Source: Streptomyces sp. HPF1205 (GTDB taxonomy: Bacteria; Actinomycetota; Actinomycetes; Streptomycetales; Streptomycetaceae). From it: a stretch of DNA of 64,000 nucleotides. The position numbers were made by a program, and so were the translations under genes. Shown piece after piece: positions 17,872 to 26,741 of the stretch (its first letter is position 1; each line of letters starts with the position of its first letter). Where the stretch lies: contig NZ_JAINVH010000002.1 of the NCBI RefSeq assembly GCF_020400825.1, positions 1 through 64,000 on the forward strand, written 5' to 3'. The notes below the pieces were generated by a model, which worked only from the letters and a program-made list of their open reading frames with translations, was not told the origin of the DNA and made no database searches.

Positions 17872-20800
17872 GTGAGCCGTACCACCGCACTCCGGCACGG
17901 ACTGGTCGCCGCGCTGGCGGCCGTAGCCGCCGCCGTCGGCCCCTTGCCGCCGCTCGCGCACGCCGATACCGCCCCGGTCGAGGTGACGATCCCGACCGCG
18001 ACCCATGCCGGTCCGGCGGGGGAGCCCGTGTACCGGGCCGGGGCCACGGGTTACCTCATCAGGAGCACGACCGCCTCAGGACAGTTCGACGACGTCTGGC
18101 ACGGCTACGACGGCACGGACCGCCATTTCGGCGACATCACCCTGGCGCGGCTCATGGACGACGGACACGGCCCGGTCCTGATCGGCGCGCTGCCGAGCGG
18201 CGGCCCGCTGCAGATCTACGACGTGGCCACCGGAAGCCGGACCGACTACGCCTTCCCCTCCGGCGAAAAGCCGCTGGGCGTCTTCCCGACCTCCTCCGGC
18301 TGGGTCGGCGTCAGCGAGACGGCGGTCCTCGCAGCGGACGGCACCACGACCGGGTACACGCTGCACCTGCTGACCCCCGGTACGGACGGGACCTTCGTCC
18401 GTGACGCCGTGATCAGCGGGCAGCCGGCGTCGGGAGTCAAGAACCCCGCGTGGAGGGTGGCCAGGGGCGAGGTGGTGATCGGTTACCTGTCCGGTATCGA
18501 GCGCCGGGTTGGCCTGATCGACACCGACAACGCCACTCTGGCCTGGTCGACGGCGGCCGATGTCGGCTCCACCGACCTGGTCCTCGGCCACGGCTACTTC
18601 GGCTACCTGGTCGACGGGACGGTCACCGTCCGCGCGGTTACCGATCCCTCCGAAGTCGTCCGTGACATCGCCATCGGCGGTTCTCCCTCGAACCTGGCCT
18701 TCACCGGTGACGCGCTGCTCACCGCTCCGGGAGTCGGGGGAATCCAGTCGCCCGCCCACGAGCCGCTGCTGTCCTACCCGCTGGCGGGTGGTCCCGCGAC
18801 GGCGCTGAACGGCGACGCGGGGATGCTCCTGCAGTCCGACGGCGGGGGCTACGTCTTCGACGCGGCGACCGGCGACGGCAGTTACGGTTCGTACAAGGTG
18901 GGCCCCGACGGCGGCACCCCGCAGTTGCTGCGGACATACCCCACCTACCAGCCGCGGTCCATCGGACTCTCGCTCTCGGGCGGAGAACTGACCCGGGTGG
19001 AGACGGCGCCGGGCACCCCACCCCAGGCCGAAGCATCCTCCTTCACAATCGGTGAGGATCAGGTGCCGACAGGCCCCACGTCGACCGCCGACGAAGGAAC
19101 GGAACCCCTCAGCGGCGTCACCGAGTGCGGCGAGGGAAACCCCTGCATGCCGCTCACGGCCTCGTACCGCTACCCCGGGAGAGTCACGCTCATCCGGGAC
19201 GCGTCCGGCGACGACCACCTCGTCAACGGGCTCCCGCCCTACTCGGTCCTGGACGTCGACCTGCACTCGTCCGGCGGCCGCATCGTGTCCGCGGGTCTGC
19301 ACCACGTGCTCTACGACAGCGGTTCCGGTGGCTCAGCCGGCGAGCAGTCCGTGATCGACCTGGCAACCCGGCACGTCATCGCCACTCGCCCCACCGTGGC
19401 GGCGGCGCTGTGGGGCGAGACCCTGTGGTCGGCCACGGCGACGCCCGGCGTGCTCACCGCCGCCGACGCGGCCACGGGCGCGAATCCCAGGACGGTCACG
19501 ACCGACGCGCCGTGCGTGCCGGACGAGATCCAGGTGCTCGGCCGCTGGGTCTACTGGTCGTGCGCGGCCGCCGGCCCCGCGGGCGTCTGGGACAGTACGA
19601 CGGGCCAGTCCGTGCGTGTGGGCGCCGGGCCGGCGCTGCTCGGTGACGGATTCGTGCTCCGGCACACCGAAGGCGCCCTCGTACTCACCGATGTCCACAC
19701 CGGGACCGCACGGGATCGTACGATCGCGGCCCTGCCCGCGGGGCCGTACGCCGACGACCGCAACATCACGTGGACCGTCGACAAGTACCGGGGCTTCATC
19801 GCGTACACGGACACCTCGCTGACCACCCACGTCCTGGCGCCCGGCGTCCCGTACTCCCCGCTCGCCATTCTCGCCGACCAGGTCCCCGCAACCGTCACGG
19901 CCGGGCCGCTTGCCTGGGAACCCAGGTGGCAGCTGACCGGCCCCGCGCGCTGGCAGGTCGACCTGCGACGCAAGGGGTCCAGCACGGCCGTCTGGACTCA
20001 GCCGGCTGCCTCGGATCTGCTGGAGCAGGACGTGTACGGCGAGTGGGACGGTCATGGCGCGGACGGCCGGGTACTCCCGAACGGCGCCTACACGTGGACG
20101 CTCACGGCATGGCCCGCCAACGGTCAAGGGCCCGCCGTCGTCACGAGCGGGACAGTGATGCTGAACGGGGGCGCCTCCGACGCCCGCGACTACACTGGTG
20201 ACGGCGTCGGCGACCTGCTCGCCCTCACCTCGGCGGGACGTCTCGACGTCCGCCCGGGCACCGGCAGCGCACCCGGCGGGGTACGGGCCGCCTCCGCCTC
20301 CGGAACGGGTTGGCCGGCCTCCTCGACGGCCGTACCCATCGGCGACCTGTCCGGCGACGGCATCGCCGACCTCCTCGTCCGCGACGCCTCGGGCCGCCTG
20401 AACCGGTACGACGGCACCAACGGACAGTCCTTCGCCCCCTCCTCCCCCAGCCGCCTCGTCGGCTCGGGCTGGAACGTCTACAACTCCCTGGCAGGCGCCG
20501 GCGACCTGAACGGCGACGGCCGTCCCGACCTGGTGGCCCGGGACTCCTCAGGCGTCCTGTACTTCTACGCGGGCAACGCGGCGGGTGTCTTCGCGGGACG
20601 GGTGAGGATCGGCGGAGGCTGGCAGATCTACACCGCGCTGATCGCCGGGCAGGACCTGAACGGCGACGGCATCGGCGATCTCCTGGCCCGCGACACCGCC
20701 GGTGTCCTGTGGCGCTACGACGGCAACGGCAACGGCGGCTTCCACTCCCGTATGAGGATCGGCGGAGGCTGGAACACCTACAACTCCCTCGTCGGCGTCA

Positions 20801-20946
20801 GCGACCTGAACGGCGACGGCCGCGCCGACCTCCTCGCCCGCGACGCCAACGGCGACCTGTGGCGCTACAACGGCGAGGGCAACGGGCTGTTCGCGCCCCG
20901 CGCGAAGATCGGGTGGGGCTGGCAGACGTACAGGACGCTGCTGTGA
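17872..20946 (+). CDS. Giant secreted FG-GAP/VCBS repeat protein, paralogue
   Basis: About 1024 residues from GTG at 17872, following GGGAGGGG. It is collinear with the protein at 13457-16519: signal peptide (RHGLVAALAAVAAAVGPLPP, cleavage near AHA-D), a long propeller-like region, a FlgD-type Ig domain (RWQVDLRRKGSSTAVWT), then four FG-GAP/VCBS repeats such as GDLSGDGIADLLVRD, GDLNGDGRPDLVARD, QDLNGDGIGDLLARD and SDLNGDGRADLLARD. The last ends GWGWQTYRTLL against GRGWQIYKSLV in the paralogue. Acidic Dx[DN]xDGxxD loops predict calcium binding. Likely an extracellular, possibly wall-associated protein. Confidence 0.92.
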   Translation: MSRTTALRHGLVAALAAVAAAVGPLPPLAHADTAPVEVTIPTATHAGPAGEPVYRAGATGYLIRSTTASGQFDDVWHGYDGTDRHFGDITLARLMDDGHGPVLIGALPSGGPLQIYDVATGSRTDYAFPSGEKPLGVFPTSSGWVGVSETAVLAADGTTTGYTLHLLTPGTDGTFVRDAVISGQPASGVKNPAWRVARGEVVIGYLSGIERRVGLIDTDNATLAWSTAADVGSTDLVLGHGYFGYLVDGTVTVRAVTDPSEVVRDIAIGGSPSNLAFTGDALLTAPGVGGIQSPAHEPLLSYPLAGGPATALNGDAGMLLQSDGGGYVFDAATGDGSYGSYKVGPDGGTPQLLRTYPTYQPRSIGLSLSGGELTRVETAPGTPPQAEASSFTIGEDQVPTGPTSTADEGTEPLSGVTECGEGNPCMPLTASYRYPGRVTLIRDASGDDHLVNGLPPYSVLDVDLHSSGGRIVSAGLHHVLYDSGSGGSAGEQSVIDLATRHVIATRPTVAAALWGETLWSATATPGVLTAADAATGANPRTVTTDAPCVPDEIQVLGRWVYWSCAAAGPAGVWDSTTGQSVRVGAGPALLGDGFVLRHTEGALVLTDVHTGTARDRTIAALPAGPYADDRNITWTVDKYRGFIAYTDTSLTTHVLAPGVPYSPLAILADQVPATVTAGPLAWEPRWQLTGPARWQVDLRRKGSSTAVWTQPAASDLLEQDVYGEWDGHGADGRVLPNGAYTWTLTAWPANGQGPAVVTSGTVMLNGGASDARDYTGDGVGDLLALTSAGRLDVRPGTGSAPGGVRAASASGTGWPASSTAVPIGDLSGDGIADLLVRDASGRLNRYDGTNGQSFAPSSPSRLVGSGWNVYNSLAGAGDLNGDGRPDLVARDSSGVLYFYAGNAAGVFAGRVRIGGGWQIYTALIAGQDLNGDGIGDLLARDTAGVLWRYDGNGNGGFHSRMRIGGGWNTYNSLVGVSDLNGDGRADLLARDANGDLWRYNGEGNGLFAPRAKIGWGWQTYRTLL

Positions 20947-21038
20947 GCGGAGCCGGGTGGGCGAGGCTTTCCGTAAGGACTCCGACGCCGTGATCACATC
21001 CGTCCCCCTGGTGATCGTGCTGCCTGCCGAGAGGGAGA

Positions 21039-21401
21039 TCAGCGCGGTCGGTGGAACTCGTGTACCACCTGGATCTCGCCGACGATGTGGGCGTTGAAGT
21101 CGTCGAGTTCCTCAGCGGGAACCCACAGTTCGAGGATGGTGCGCCCGCCGGCCTGCTGGACGGGGTAGCGGGTAAGGAACTCGGTCTCGACCTCGAAGCG
21201 GGTGACGAAGCCGGCACCGTCGTGCTTGACGTTCCAGTCCCTGGCGATCCTGATCGCGTAGTCCTCGTTGAGCACGGGATAGAAGATCGGCTGCTCGGGC
21301 AGGCGAGGCGGCCAGGCACGCCGGCCGAGCTCCCGCACGAGCTCCAGTTCCTTCGGCCCCGTCGGACGCCACAAGGTCGTTGTCACAGGCCGGTTGGACA
21401 T
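21039..21401 (-). CDS. Small conserved protein (annotated elsewhere as ADP-ribosylation/crystallin J1)
   Basis: The 120-residue product from ATG 21401 (CGGAGAG upstream) contains PPRLPEQPIFYPVLNEDYAI, VTRFEVETEFLTRYPVQQAG and LELWVPAEELDDFNAHIVG. I recognise this as a common actinobacterial family that often carries the misleading product name ADP-ribosylation/crystallin J1. No catalytic motif is evident. It is soluble and single-domain; its role is unknown. It converges with the rightward FG-GAP gene, 92 bases away. Confidence 0.85.
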   Translation of the reverse strand: MSNRPVTTTLWRPTGPKELELVRELGRRAWPPRLPEQPIFYPVLNEDYAIRIARDWNVKHDGAGFVTRFEVETEFLTRYPVQQAGGRTILELWVPAEELDDFNAHIVGEIQVVHEFHRPR

Positions 21402-21717
21402 GATCGGCGCTCTCCGAGTCATAGGCCCCGCAAGGGCGATGGGCCGAGGAAACGCACGGTACCGCCTCAACCAGCGACCGAGCGATGCGATATCCGCTGA
21501 GCCGGCCATAAGGGGGCCGGTCATGGGCAAGCTGAGCCCATCGGCTACGGGACGAGCCCCGGATCGTCCGCCCTCGAACAGGCCTCTGCCGAGCCGGGTG
21601 TCATAGGCCCCCTGCCGCGCTGTGCCGCGCGCTCTCCTGTGCGAAAGCACAGAGCTGGTCGATGAGGTCGCGGTAGCTTTCGGGGCTGCCGCAGTTTCTG
21701 CCGGCGGGGCCGTCACT
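21402..21717 (-). other. Gap with a decayed 3' end of the DUF6000-like gene
   Basis: The leftward strand around 21640-21700 can be read as SPESYRDLIDQLCAFAQES, the normal C-terminus of the upstream gene's family, but in a different frame from its body. The rest holds nothing recognisable. Confidence 0.5.
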
Positions 21718-22224
21718 TCAGTGCTGCCAAGGACCGCCCGGGGTGAGGAACCGAGCCGCGTTGTCAGCACTAAGCCTGGCGTCGATCAGCAGAAGAGCGC
21801 CGATCGCGGGCCCCTGGTCGTAATCGAGGTCGAACCGGGCCAGGTAGCGGTCCAGGTAAGCCGCCAGAAGCCCGGCGTCAGCAGAGGTGCCGAAAGTAGC
21901 GAGGGCAACGCAGTAGGCCATACCCGCGTAAGGCCCTTCGCTGGCGAGCAGGAGTTCGCCGAGACGATCGCGAAAGCCGCTTCTGCCGGCCACGGCGATG
22001 AGCCACGCGGCAGTCTTGCGCTCACGCCATCCGCCGTCGAGCAGGATGTCCAGCTCACGAGGCGTGATCCTGCCTGCGTCCTCGCCGAGGTTCCGGGCGA
22101 ACCTGGACCGTTCCCGTCCGTCCCTGGCCAGAAGGCCGCCGCCCAGTTTGAGGTAGCGCCGGCCAGCCGTCACGTAGCGACGGATCACCTGCAACTGCTC
22201 AGCCTCATCGGCGGCCTGGTCCAT
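21718..22224 (-). pseudogene. DUF6000-like protein, C-terminally frameshifted
   Basis: The 168-residue reading from ATG 22224 contains ITPRELDILLDGGWRERKTA, AVAGRSGFRDRLGELLLASE and AAYLDRYLARFDLDYDQGPA, matching the helical DUF6000 family as I recall it. Homologues continue past the WQ motif near the present end for about 40 more residues; those residues are found here out of frame (21640-21700). A small indel near 21715 thus shortened the protein. Whether the truncated form is stable is unknown. Confidence 0.65.
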
Positions 22225-22456
22225 CACGGCATTCTGTCCGGCACCAGGCCGTCCGGCCAATGGTTTCCCCGAGCCAGCCGGACGACATTCCCCGACCCGC
22301 AGCCGAACGGCCCTGATGCGCCTGCCACCGACCACACGCTCGACCCGTCGGGCCACCGGGCAGCCTTGAGGGACCCCAAGCCCGGTCCACCACTGGTCCA
22401 CAAACACTGGTCAACACTGGGATCCGGGCGCCCGGGAGTGAGACAGGCCACACGCC

Positions 22457-22489
22457 GATGGGGTGCCCCAGAACCTGGGCCACCCCATC
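22457..22489 (-). terminator. Terminator hairpin beside tRNA-Ser copy C
   Basis: GATGGGGTGCCC pairs with GGGC-CACCCCATC (one bulge) around a short loop. It sits just past the 3' end of the tRNA fragment on the minus strand, like those at 8922 and 11897 but of different sequence. Confidence 0.8.
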
Positions 22490-22513
22490 TGACCAGCTAG
22501 AACGCTGACCTGC

Positions 22514-22569
22514 GCGGAGGCTGTGGGATTTGAACCCACGGTGACATCGCTGCCACGACGGTTTTCAAG
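22514..22569 (-). repeat. 3' half of a tRNA-Ser gene, attachment-site copy C
   Basis: The third 56-base core, same orientation as A and B, and near-identical to B over 158 bases. TGGTCCAC/TGGTCAAC motifs are clustered at 22384-22421 on its left and an inverted copy occurs at about 22656-22665. CRISPR array 1 begins only 147 bases further on. Confidence 0.85.
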
Positions 22570-22716
22570 GCCGACTCGCGCGGCGGAGGCGCACGCGGTC
22601 TGATCAGCGGAAAAGCTGGGTGGCGAGCCCGTGGCCGAGCCGGGCTGACCAAAGGTTGACCACGGCTACCTTGCAACGTTCGAGCGGACGACATCCGCCC
22701 CTAGAAGGCGGACGTC

Positions 22717-23779
22717 GGGAAACAGCCCCACGGGCAGGAGCAGCTGGTTGTGGCCAGGCCCGCGGTGTCCTTCGCGGGAGCAGCCCCGCGCGTGCGAGGA
22801 GCAGTCGGTCAGCCCCTCGACGCGGACCTGCCAGCCGGGAACAGCCCCGCGCGTGCGGGGAGCAGCGTGCTCGGCGTCGATCTTCTCGTCGAGAACGTAG
22901 GGAACAGCCCCGCGCGTGCGGGGAGCAGCATTCGGCGCAGGGGTAGCGGCGGTGGGGGATGGGAACAGCCCCGCGCGTGCGGGGAGCAGGTGGCGGGTGG
23001 TCAACTCTTCCCGGTCGCCCGGGGAACAGCCCCGCGCGTGCGGGGAGCAGCGGACACCGTTCCGCAACGGTTCCGGAACCCGGGAACAGCCCCGCGCGTG
23101 CGGGGAGCAGTTTCCTCTCATGGGAGGCCAGGGCCACCCGTCGGGAACAGCCCCGCGCGTGCGGGGAGCAGAGCCGGCCGAAGCCCGCCGTCTGCAGCTT
23201 GCTGGGAACAGCCCCGCGCGTGCGGGGAGCAGCCGGTCACGGCCTGAACCAGTTCGCACAGCTGGGGAACAGCCCCGCGCGTGCGGGGAGCAGACCTCGC
23301 CGTACGCGGCCGTGATGATGTTGCGGGGAACAGCCCCGCGCGTGCGGGGAGCAGAGCAGGAACTGGCGGAACGCACGGCAGCTGTTGGGAACAGCCCCGC
23401 GCGTGCGGGGAGCAGTCCTCGCCAGCATCGACCCGGCCGGCCGAGCAGGGAACAGCCCCGCGCGTGCGGGGAGCAGCTGCTCGTGGTCGACACCGCGTAC
23501 GCCGCGGGAACAGCCCCGCGCGTGCGGGGAGCAGCATGATGCTCTTGTCCGGCCGGGGCGCCCAGTGGGGAACAGCCCCGCGCGTGCGGGGAGCAGCCGC
23601 GGCGGCGGCGGGGCGGGGTTCCGCCGTTGGGAACAGCCCCGCGCGTGCGGGGAGCAGTCGGCGGCCGCGGCCGGTGGCACCGCGGGCGCGGGAACAGCCC
23701 CGCGCGTGCGGGGAGCAGTACGCCTCCCGGTCGTCGAACTGTTGCTGCCGGGGAACAGCCCCGCGCGTGCGGGGAGCAG
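22717..23779 (-). CRISPR. Type I-E CRISPR array 1 (18 repeats, 17 spacers)
   Basis: Repeats are 29 bases. On the minus strand they run from CTGCTCCCC to CTGTTCCC, with the stem CCCCGC/GCGGGG. Repeat starts: 22717 (27-base degenerate), 22776 (two changes), then 22837, 22900, 22961, 23022, 23082, 23143, 23204, 23265, 23326, 23387, 23448, 23506, 23568, 23629, 23690 and 23751. Spacers are mostly 32 bases; exceptions are 34 (before 22900), 31 (before 23082), 29 (before 23506) and 33 (before 23568). Degenerate repeats at the left mark the old, trailer end, so transcription runs leftward from the leader at the right. The sixteen intact repeats appear identical. The nearest cas genes start 21 kb away. 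Confidence 0.98.
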
Positions 23780-23844
23780 AGGCCGCGACCTGGGGTTTCA
23801 TACTGGCAGTCGGCTGTTTTTACTTACAAGCTGAGATTCCGGCA
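23780..23844 (-). promoter_or_regulatory. CRISPR leader of array 1
   Basis: Low-GC sequence beside the youngest repeat. A 29-base element (23816-23844, minus strand) begins TGCCGGAA and contains AGTAAAA. It is separated from the first repeat by exactly 36 bases, as in the other two arrays. The bases touching the repeat read CAGGTCGCGGCCT. It probably holds the array promoter and the Cas1-Cas2 integration signals. Confidence 0.85.
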
Positions 23845-23955
23845 TTACCCCTAAAACACTGCAACCAATGCAACAAGTGCCATCAGTTCCGTACTCCTCT
23901 TTAGTGTTTCTTCGACAGCGCAGTACCAGCCGCTCAAGGCCGACCTCCCCCGTCC

Positions 23956-24516
23956 TCACGCCCCCTCCTCCCGTCGAGCTGGCGGGAGCAGCAGGTCGCG
24001 GTCCGGGTGGGTGTCGCCGGTGACGCGGCCGCTCACGCCGAGGTCCGCACGCGCTGCCTCGTGGAAGGCGTTGATGGCGGCGAAAGCCCCGCGGTGGCGG
24101 GCCCGCCACTCCTCCAGCGTGCCCGGGGTCTTGCCCAGGGCCTGCCAGTCGATCTCCATCGCGACAGCGTTCAGGGAGTGGGCGGCCTCCACGACCTCGT
24201 CGCCGGCCAGGAGCATGATGCGTTCGAAGGATCGGCCCCGTAAGCGCGCGGCATCGTTGATGGCGGCCACCATCGCCGCCTCCGGGTCGTCGCTGGGGCG
24301 GATGCCCTCGCGGTGTTCGTACAAATCGACGGCGAGGAATATCGAGGCGCGGACCCGGTCGACGTAGTTCTCGTAGGCGTCGAGCTTGCGGGTGTCCCAG
24401 CGGGTGAGGTTCTCGCGGCGGATGCGCTGGCGTTCTGTCCAGTAGTTGGTGACGTACGTGGTCAGGGCGCCGAGCAGAACGGCCGCGATCGTTAAGAGCT
24501 GTTCCGACGCGCTCAA
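23956..24516 (-). CDS. Single-TM hypothetical protein
   Basis: About 186 residues from a TTG at 24516, chosen because the hydrophobic segment ASEQLLTIAAVLLGALTTYV then forms the N-terminus; no strong ribosome site is visible. The remainder is cytoplasmic and helical, with YWTERQRIRRENLTRWDTRK and a later SFERIMLLAGDEVVEAAH. This layout (one N-terminal anchor plus helical domain) is a common family of unknown role in actinomycetes. It diverges from the methyltransferase gene across 110 bases. Confidence 0.75.
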   Translation of the reverse strand: MSASEQLLTIAAVLLGALTTYVTNYWTERQRIRRENLTRWDTRKLDAYENYVDRVRASIFLAVDLYEHREGIRPSDDPEAAMVAAINDAARLRGRSFERIMLLAGDEVVEAAHSLNAVAMEIDWQALGKTPGTLEEWRARHRGAFAAINAFHEAARADLGVSGRVTGDTHPDRDLLLPPARREEGA

Positions 24517-24625
24517 GCCCGTGCCACCACCCCGCGGTCGTAAAGACGTCTTGAGGATTTTAGGGGGCAGGGCGCTCCCGCGCGGGGTGTTACGGTGCCC
24601 GTGGCCCCCTGCGGAGAGGTGATCG

Positions 24626-25549
24626 ATGAGCGGCCCCGTGGAAGACGTCCTGGTCACGCTCGGTCGGTGGTACGTACGCAAGGCCCCGGGCACCCTGCTG
24701 AAGGCCCCGCTGGCCGGCGAGTACCTCAACCCCCGCCTCCGCGACGAGCCGAGGCGAAGGGTCACCGAGACCGCCATCGGGGCACGATTCGCCCTCGACA
24801 CACAGGACCTCATCCAGCGGTACCTGTACCTGTTCGGCGTGTGGGAGCCGCGCATGACGCACTGGCTCCAGCGCCGACTCCGGTCCGGCGACACCTTCGT
24901 CGACGTCGGCGCCAACATCGGCTACTTCAGCGTCCTGGCCTCCAAGCTGGTCGGCCCACAGGGGCGGGTCGTAGCCATCGAGGCCTCAGAAGCCTTCAAC
25001 GCGCGGATTCAGCAGAACGCCCGCCTCAACGACTGCCGCAACATCCGGGTCGTCCACACTGCCGTGTCCGACAAGCGGCAGACGCTCACGTTCATCCTGG
25101 CCAGCTCCGCCAACATGGGCGCCAACAGCATCGTCCCGTGGGACGGTCCCGTGGAGTCGAGCTTCGAGATCCAGGCGTACCCGCTCCCGGAGGTGCTGGA
25201 GCCGGACGAGATCGCGCGGGCCCGCGTCATCAAGGTGGACGTCGAAGGCGCCGAGGGCGGCGTCGTACGCGGCATGGCCCCGCTCCTCGACCAGCTCCGG
25301 CCCGACGCCGAGATCACCGTCGAGGTGACCCCGGACCGTATGGAGCAGCTCGGCGACTCCGTCGACGAACTCCTCGACACCATGCGCAGCGCGGGCTTCC
25401 ACGTCTACCGCCTCGCCAACGAGTACGCCGCCGCGTCCTACCCCTCCGCGCTGCGGGGCCCCGCCGCCGTCCCCGTACGGTGGCGGGGGCCGGTCACCGA
25501 GGAGAGCGACCTCATCTTCTCCAAGGTCGACGCCGAGACGCTGCCCTGA
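24626..25549 (+). CDS. FkbM-family methyltransferase
   Basis: The 307-residue product has the SAM-binding motif FVDVGANIGYFS at residues 91-102, an acidic strand-2 end (VVAIEAS), and IKVDVEGAEGGVVRG, the FkbM hallmark. These enzymes transfer a methyl group from S-adenosylmethionine to hydroxyls of polyketides, sugars or other small molecules. An 80-residue N-terminal extension precedes the fold. The ATG at 24626 has GGAGAGG eight bases upstream. No biosynthetic cluster surrounds it, so the acceptor cannot be inferred. A short GAGGGC/GCCCTC hairpin overlaps the stop. Confidence 0.92.
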   Translation: MSGPVEDVLVTLGRWYVRKAPGTLLKAPLAGEYLNPRLRDEPRRRVTETAIGARFALDTQDLIQRYLYLFGVWEPRMTHWLQRRLRSGDTFVDVGANIGYFSVLASKLVGPQGRVVAIEASEAFNARIQQNARLNDCRNIRVVHTAVSDKRQTLTFILASSANMGANSIVPWDGPVESSFEIQAYPLPEVLEPDEIARARVIKVDVEGAEGGVVRGMAPLLDQLRPDAEITVEVTPDRMEQLGDSVDELLDTMRSAGFHVYRLANEYAAASYPSALRGPAAVPVRWRGPVTEESDLIFSKVDAETLP

Positions 25550-25919
25550 GGGCTGCGCCCTCCTGAACCACCGACTCCGCAGATGCGGTCTGGGCGTACC
25601 CCGGCTCCGCACACCGAGCTCGGCCCTCGGACGCCGATCACGTCAGCCCCACGATCAGCGACGGCGATAAGGTCCGTTGCGTGCTCGTGAACCCGAACGA
25701 TCTGCTCACCGGAGCACACAGCGGAACGCCTGGCCGGCCAGAACGTCGTCGGGTGCGAGACCGACGGTGCCTCCGTCCTGCTCGGCGACGCCGCCACGGT
25801 GATCATCACTGACCCTCGGGACGGACTCGACGTGAGCGGCGTATGGAACAGCCGTCGGTTCCACCGTCACGGGCCATTCGTCGACGACGTCAGCGTCCGC
25901 CTGTTCGGACATCCCCCGG
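25550..25919. other. Gap without a recognisable gene
   Basis: Both strands have open frames without family resemblance or plausible starts. I see nothing definite here apart from the short hairpin overlapping the preceding stop. Confidence 0.45.
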
Positions 25920-26186
25920 ACTGTCCTGGATGGCTGGAGGCAGCGTTCGGATGCGCGGCCGTTCCACCTGCTGACCCGACTGCCCGAAGGATGCGTGTAC
26001 CCGGGAATCGGCAAGCCGGCGCAGGCCCGATACGCGAACGGATGTCTGGCCTACGCAGCCCTGACGATCGAGCCGGAACTGACGCCAGGCCTCCTGGACC
26101 GGGTCAGACCGCCTGCCGCACCCGAGACCTTGCCGAATCTGGGCTGGCTCACGCAGATCGAGCTGCGGGGCCGCCACGTCGAGTGA
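25920..26186 (+). pseudogene. C-terminal fragment of a hypothetical gene
   Basis: One frame reads LDGWRQRSDARPFHLLTRLP and then YPGIGKPAQARYANGCLAYA, ending LPNLGWLTQIELRGRHVE at a TGA. Composition and the ordered pattern look like a true protein C-terminus, but the frame upstream of about 25920 becomes random and lacks a ribosome site. A start at GTG 25995 would give only 63 residues. Probably the truncated remainder of a small hypothetical gene. Confidence 0.4.
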
Positions 26187-26741
26187 GAATGTTCGGCTCG
26201 GGATACTCAGCCCGATCCACCGGCTTGATGTCTCTGGACGGTTTCTCGGGGAACGGGGCATCCCCCTGAGTGGTGGACACGCTGATACTGGATCTGCTTG
26301 ACCCGGAGGAAGTGCGAGGAGTTGGCGTCCTCGCCCGGGGCGGGGTGTCCGCGCGGGAACGCTACGGGGCCCTGAAGTCGCGCTGTCCGTGCGGCTGTTC
26401 TGGCCTGGGATGATCGCTGAGGCGACCAGGCGGGTGCCCTTGCCAGGGAGCGAGCCCGGCGGGACCTTGAAGGCGTGGCCGGGGCCCGGCCAATGGCGGC
26501 TGGTGAGCGGGTCGACCAGGTGGGTGGTCGTCGCGGTGTCCACCTTGCGGAGCTCGAAGTGCTGCTGGAAGTCGTGCTGCTCCTGCTCGGCGGGCCCGCG
26601 GTTGTCGTCCTTACTGTCGGTCAGGCCGGCACGGACCGGCCCCAGGGGGAACACCCCCCTGGCGCGGGTGGGGTAAACCCCTGCATGCCGGGGGTGTTGG
26701 CGGGATCGTGCGGGCGGCGGGCGCGCTCGTAGCTTTACGGC
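26187..26741. other. Gap upstream of the lipase gene
   Basis: No gene is supported. A hairpin at 26642-26662 (CCAGGGGG pairing with CCCCCCTGG around a short A/C loop) could be a terminator or a leader structure of the following lipase gene, which starts 80 bases later. Confidence 0.45.

Noticed and set aside
22604..23904. Long open frames through array 1 with repeated NSPARAGSS-type and CSPHARGCS-type units
   Set aside because: They are translations of the 29-base CRISPR repeat and spacers, not tandem-repeat proteins.
26642..26662. Hairpin that resembles a CRISPR repeat stem
   Set aside because: It lacks the CTGCT and CTGTTCCC ends and has a different loop; it is more likely a terminator or chance hairpin.
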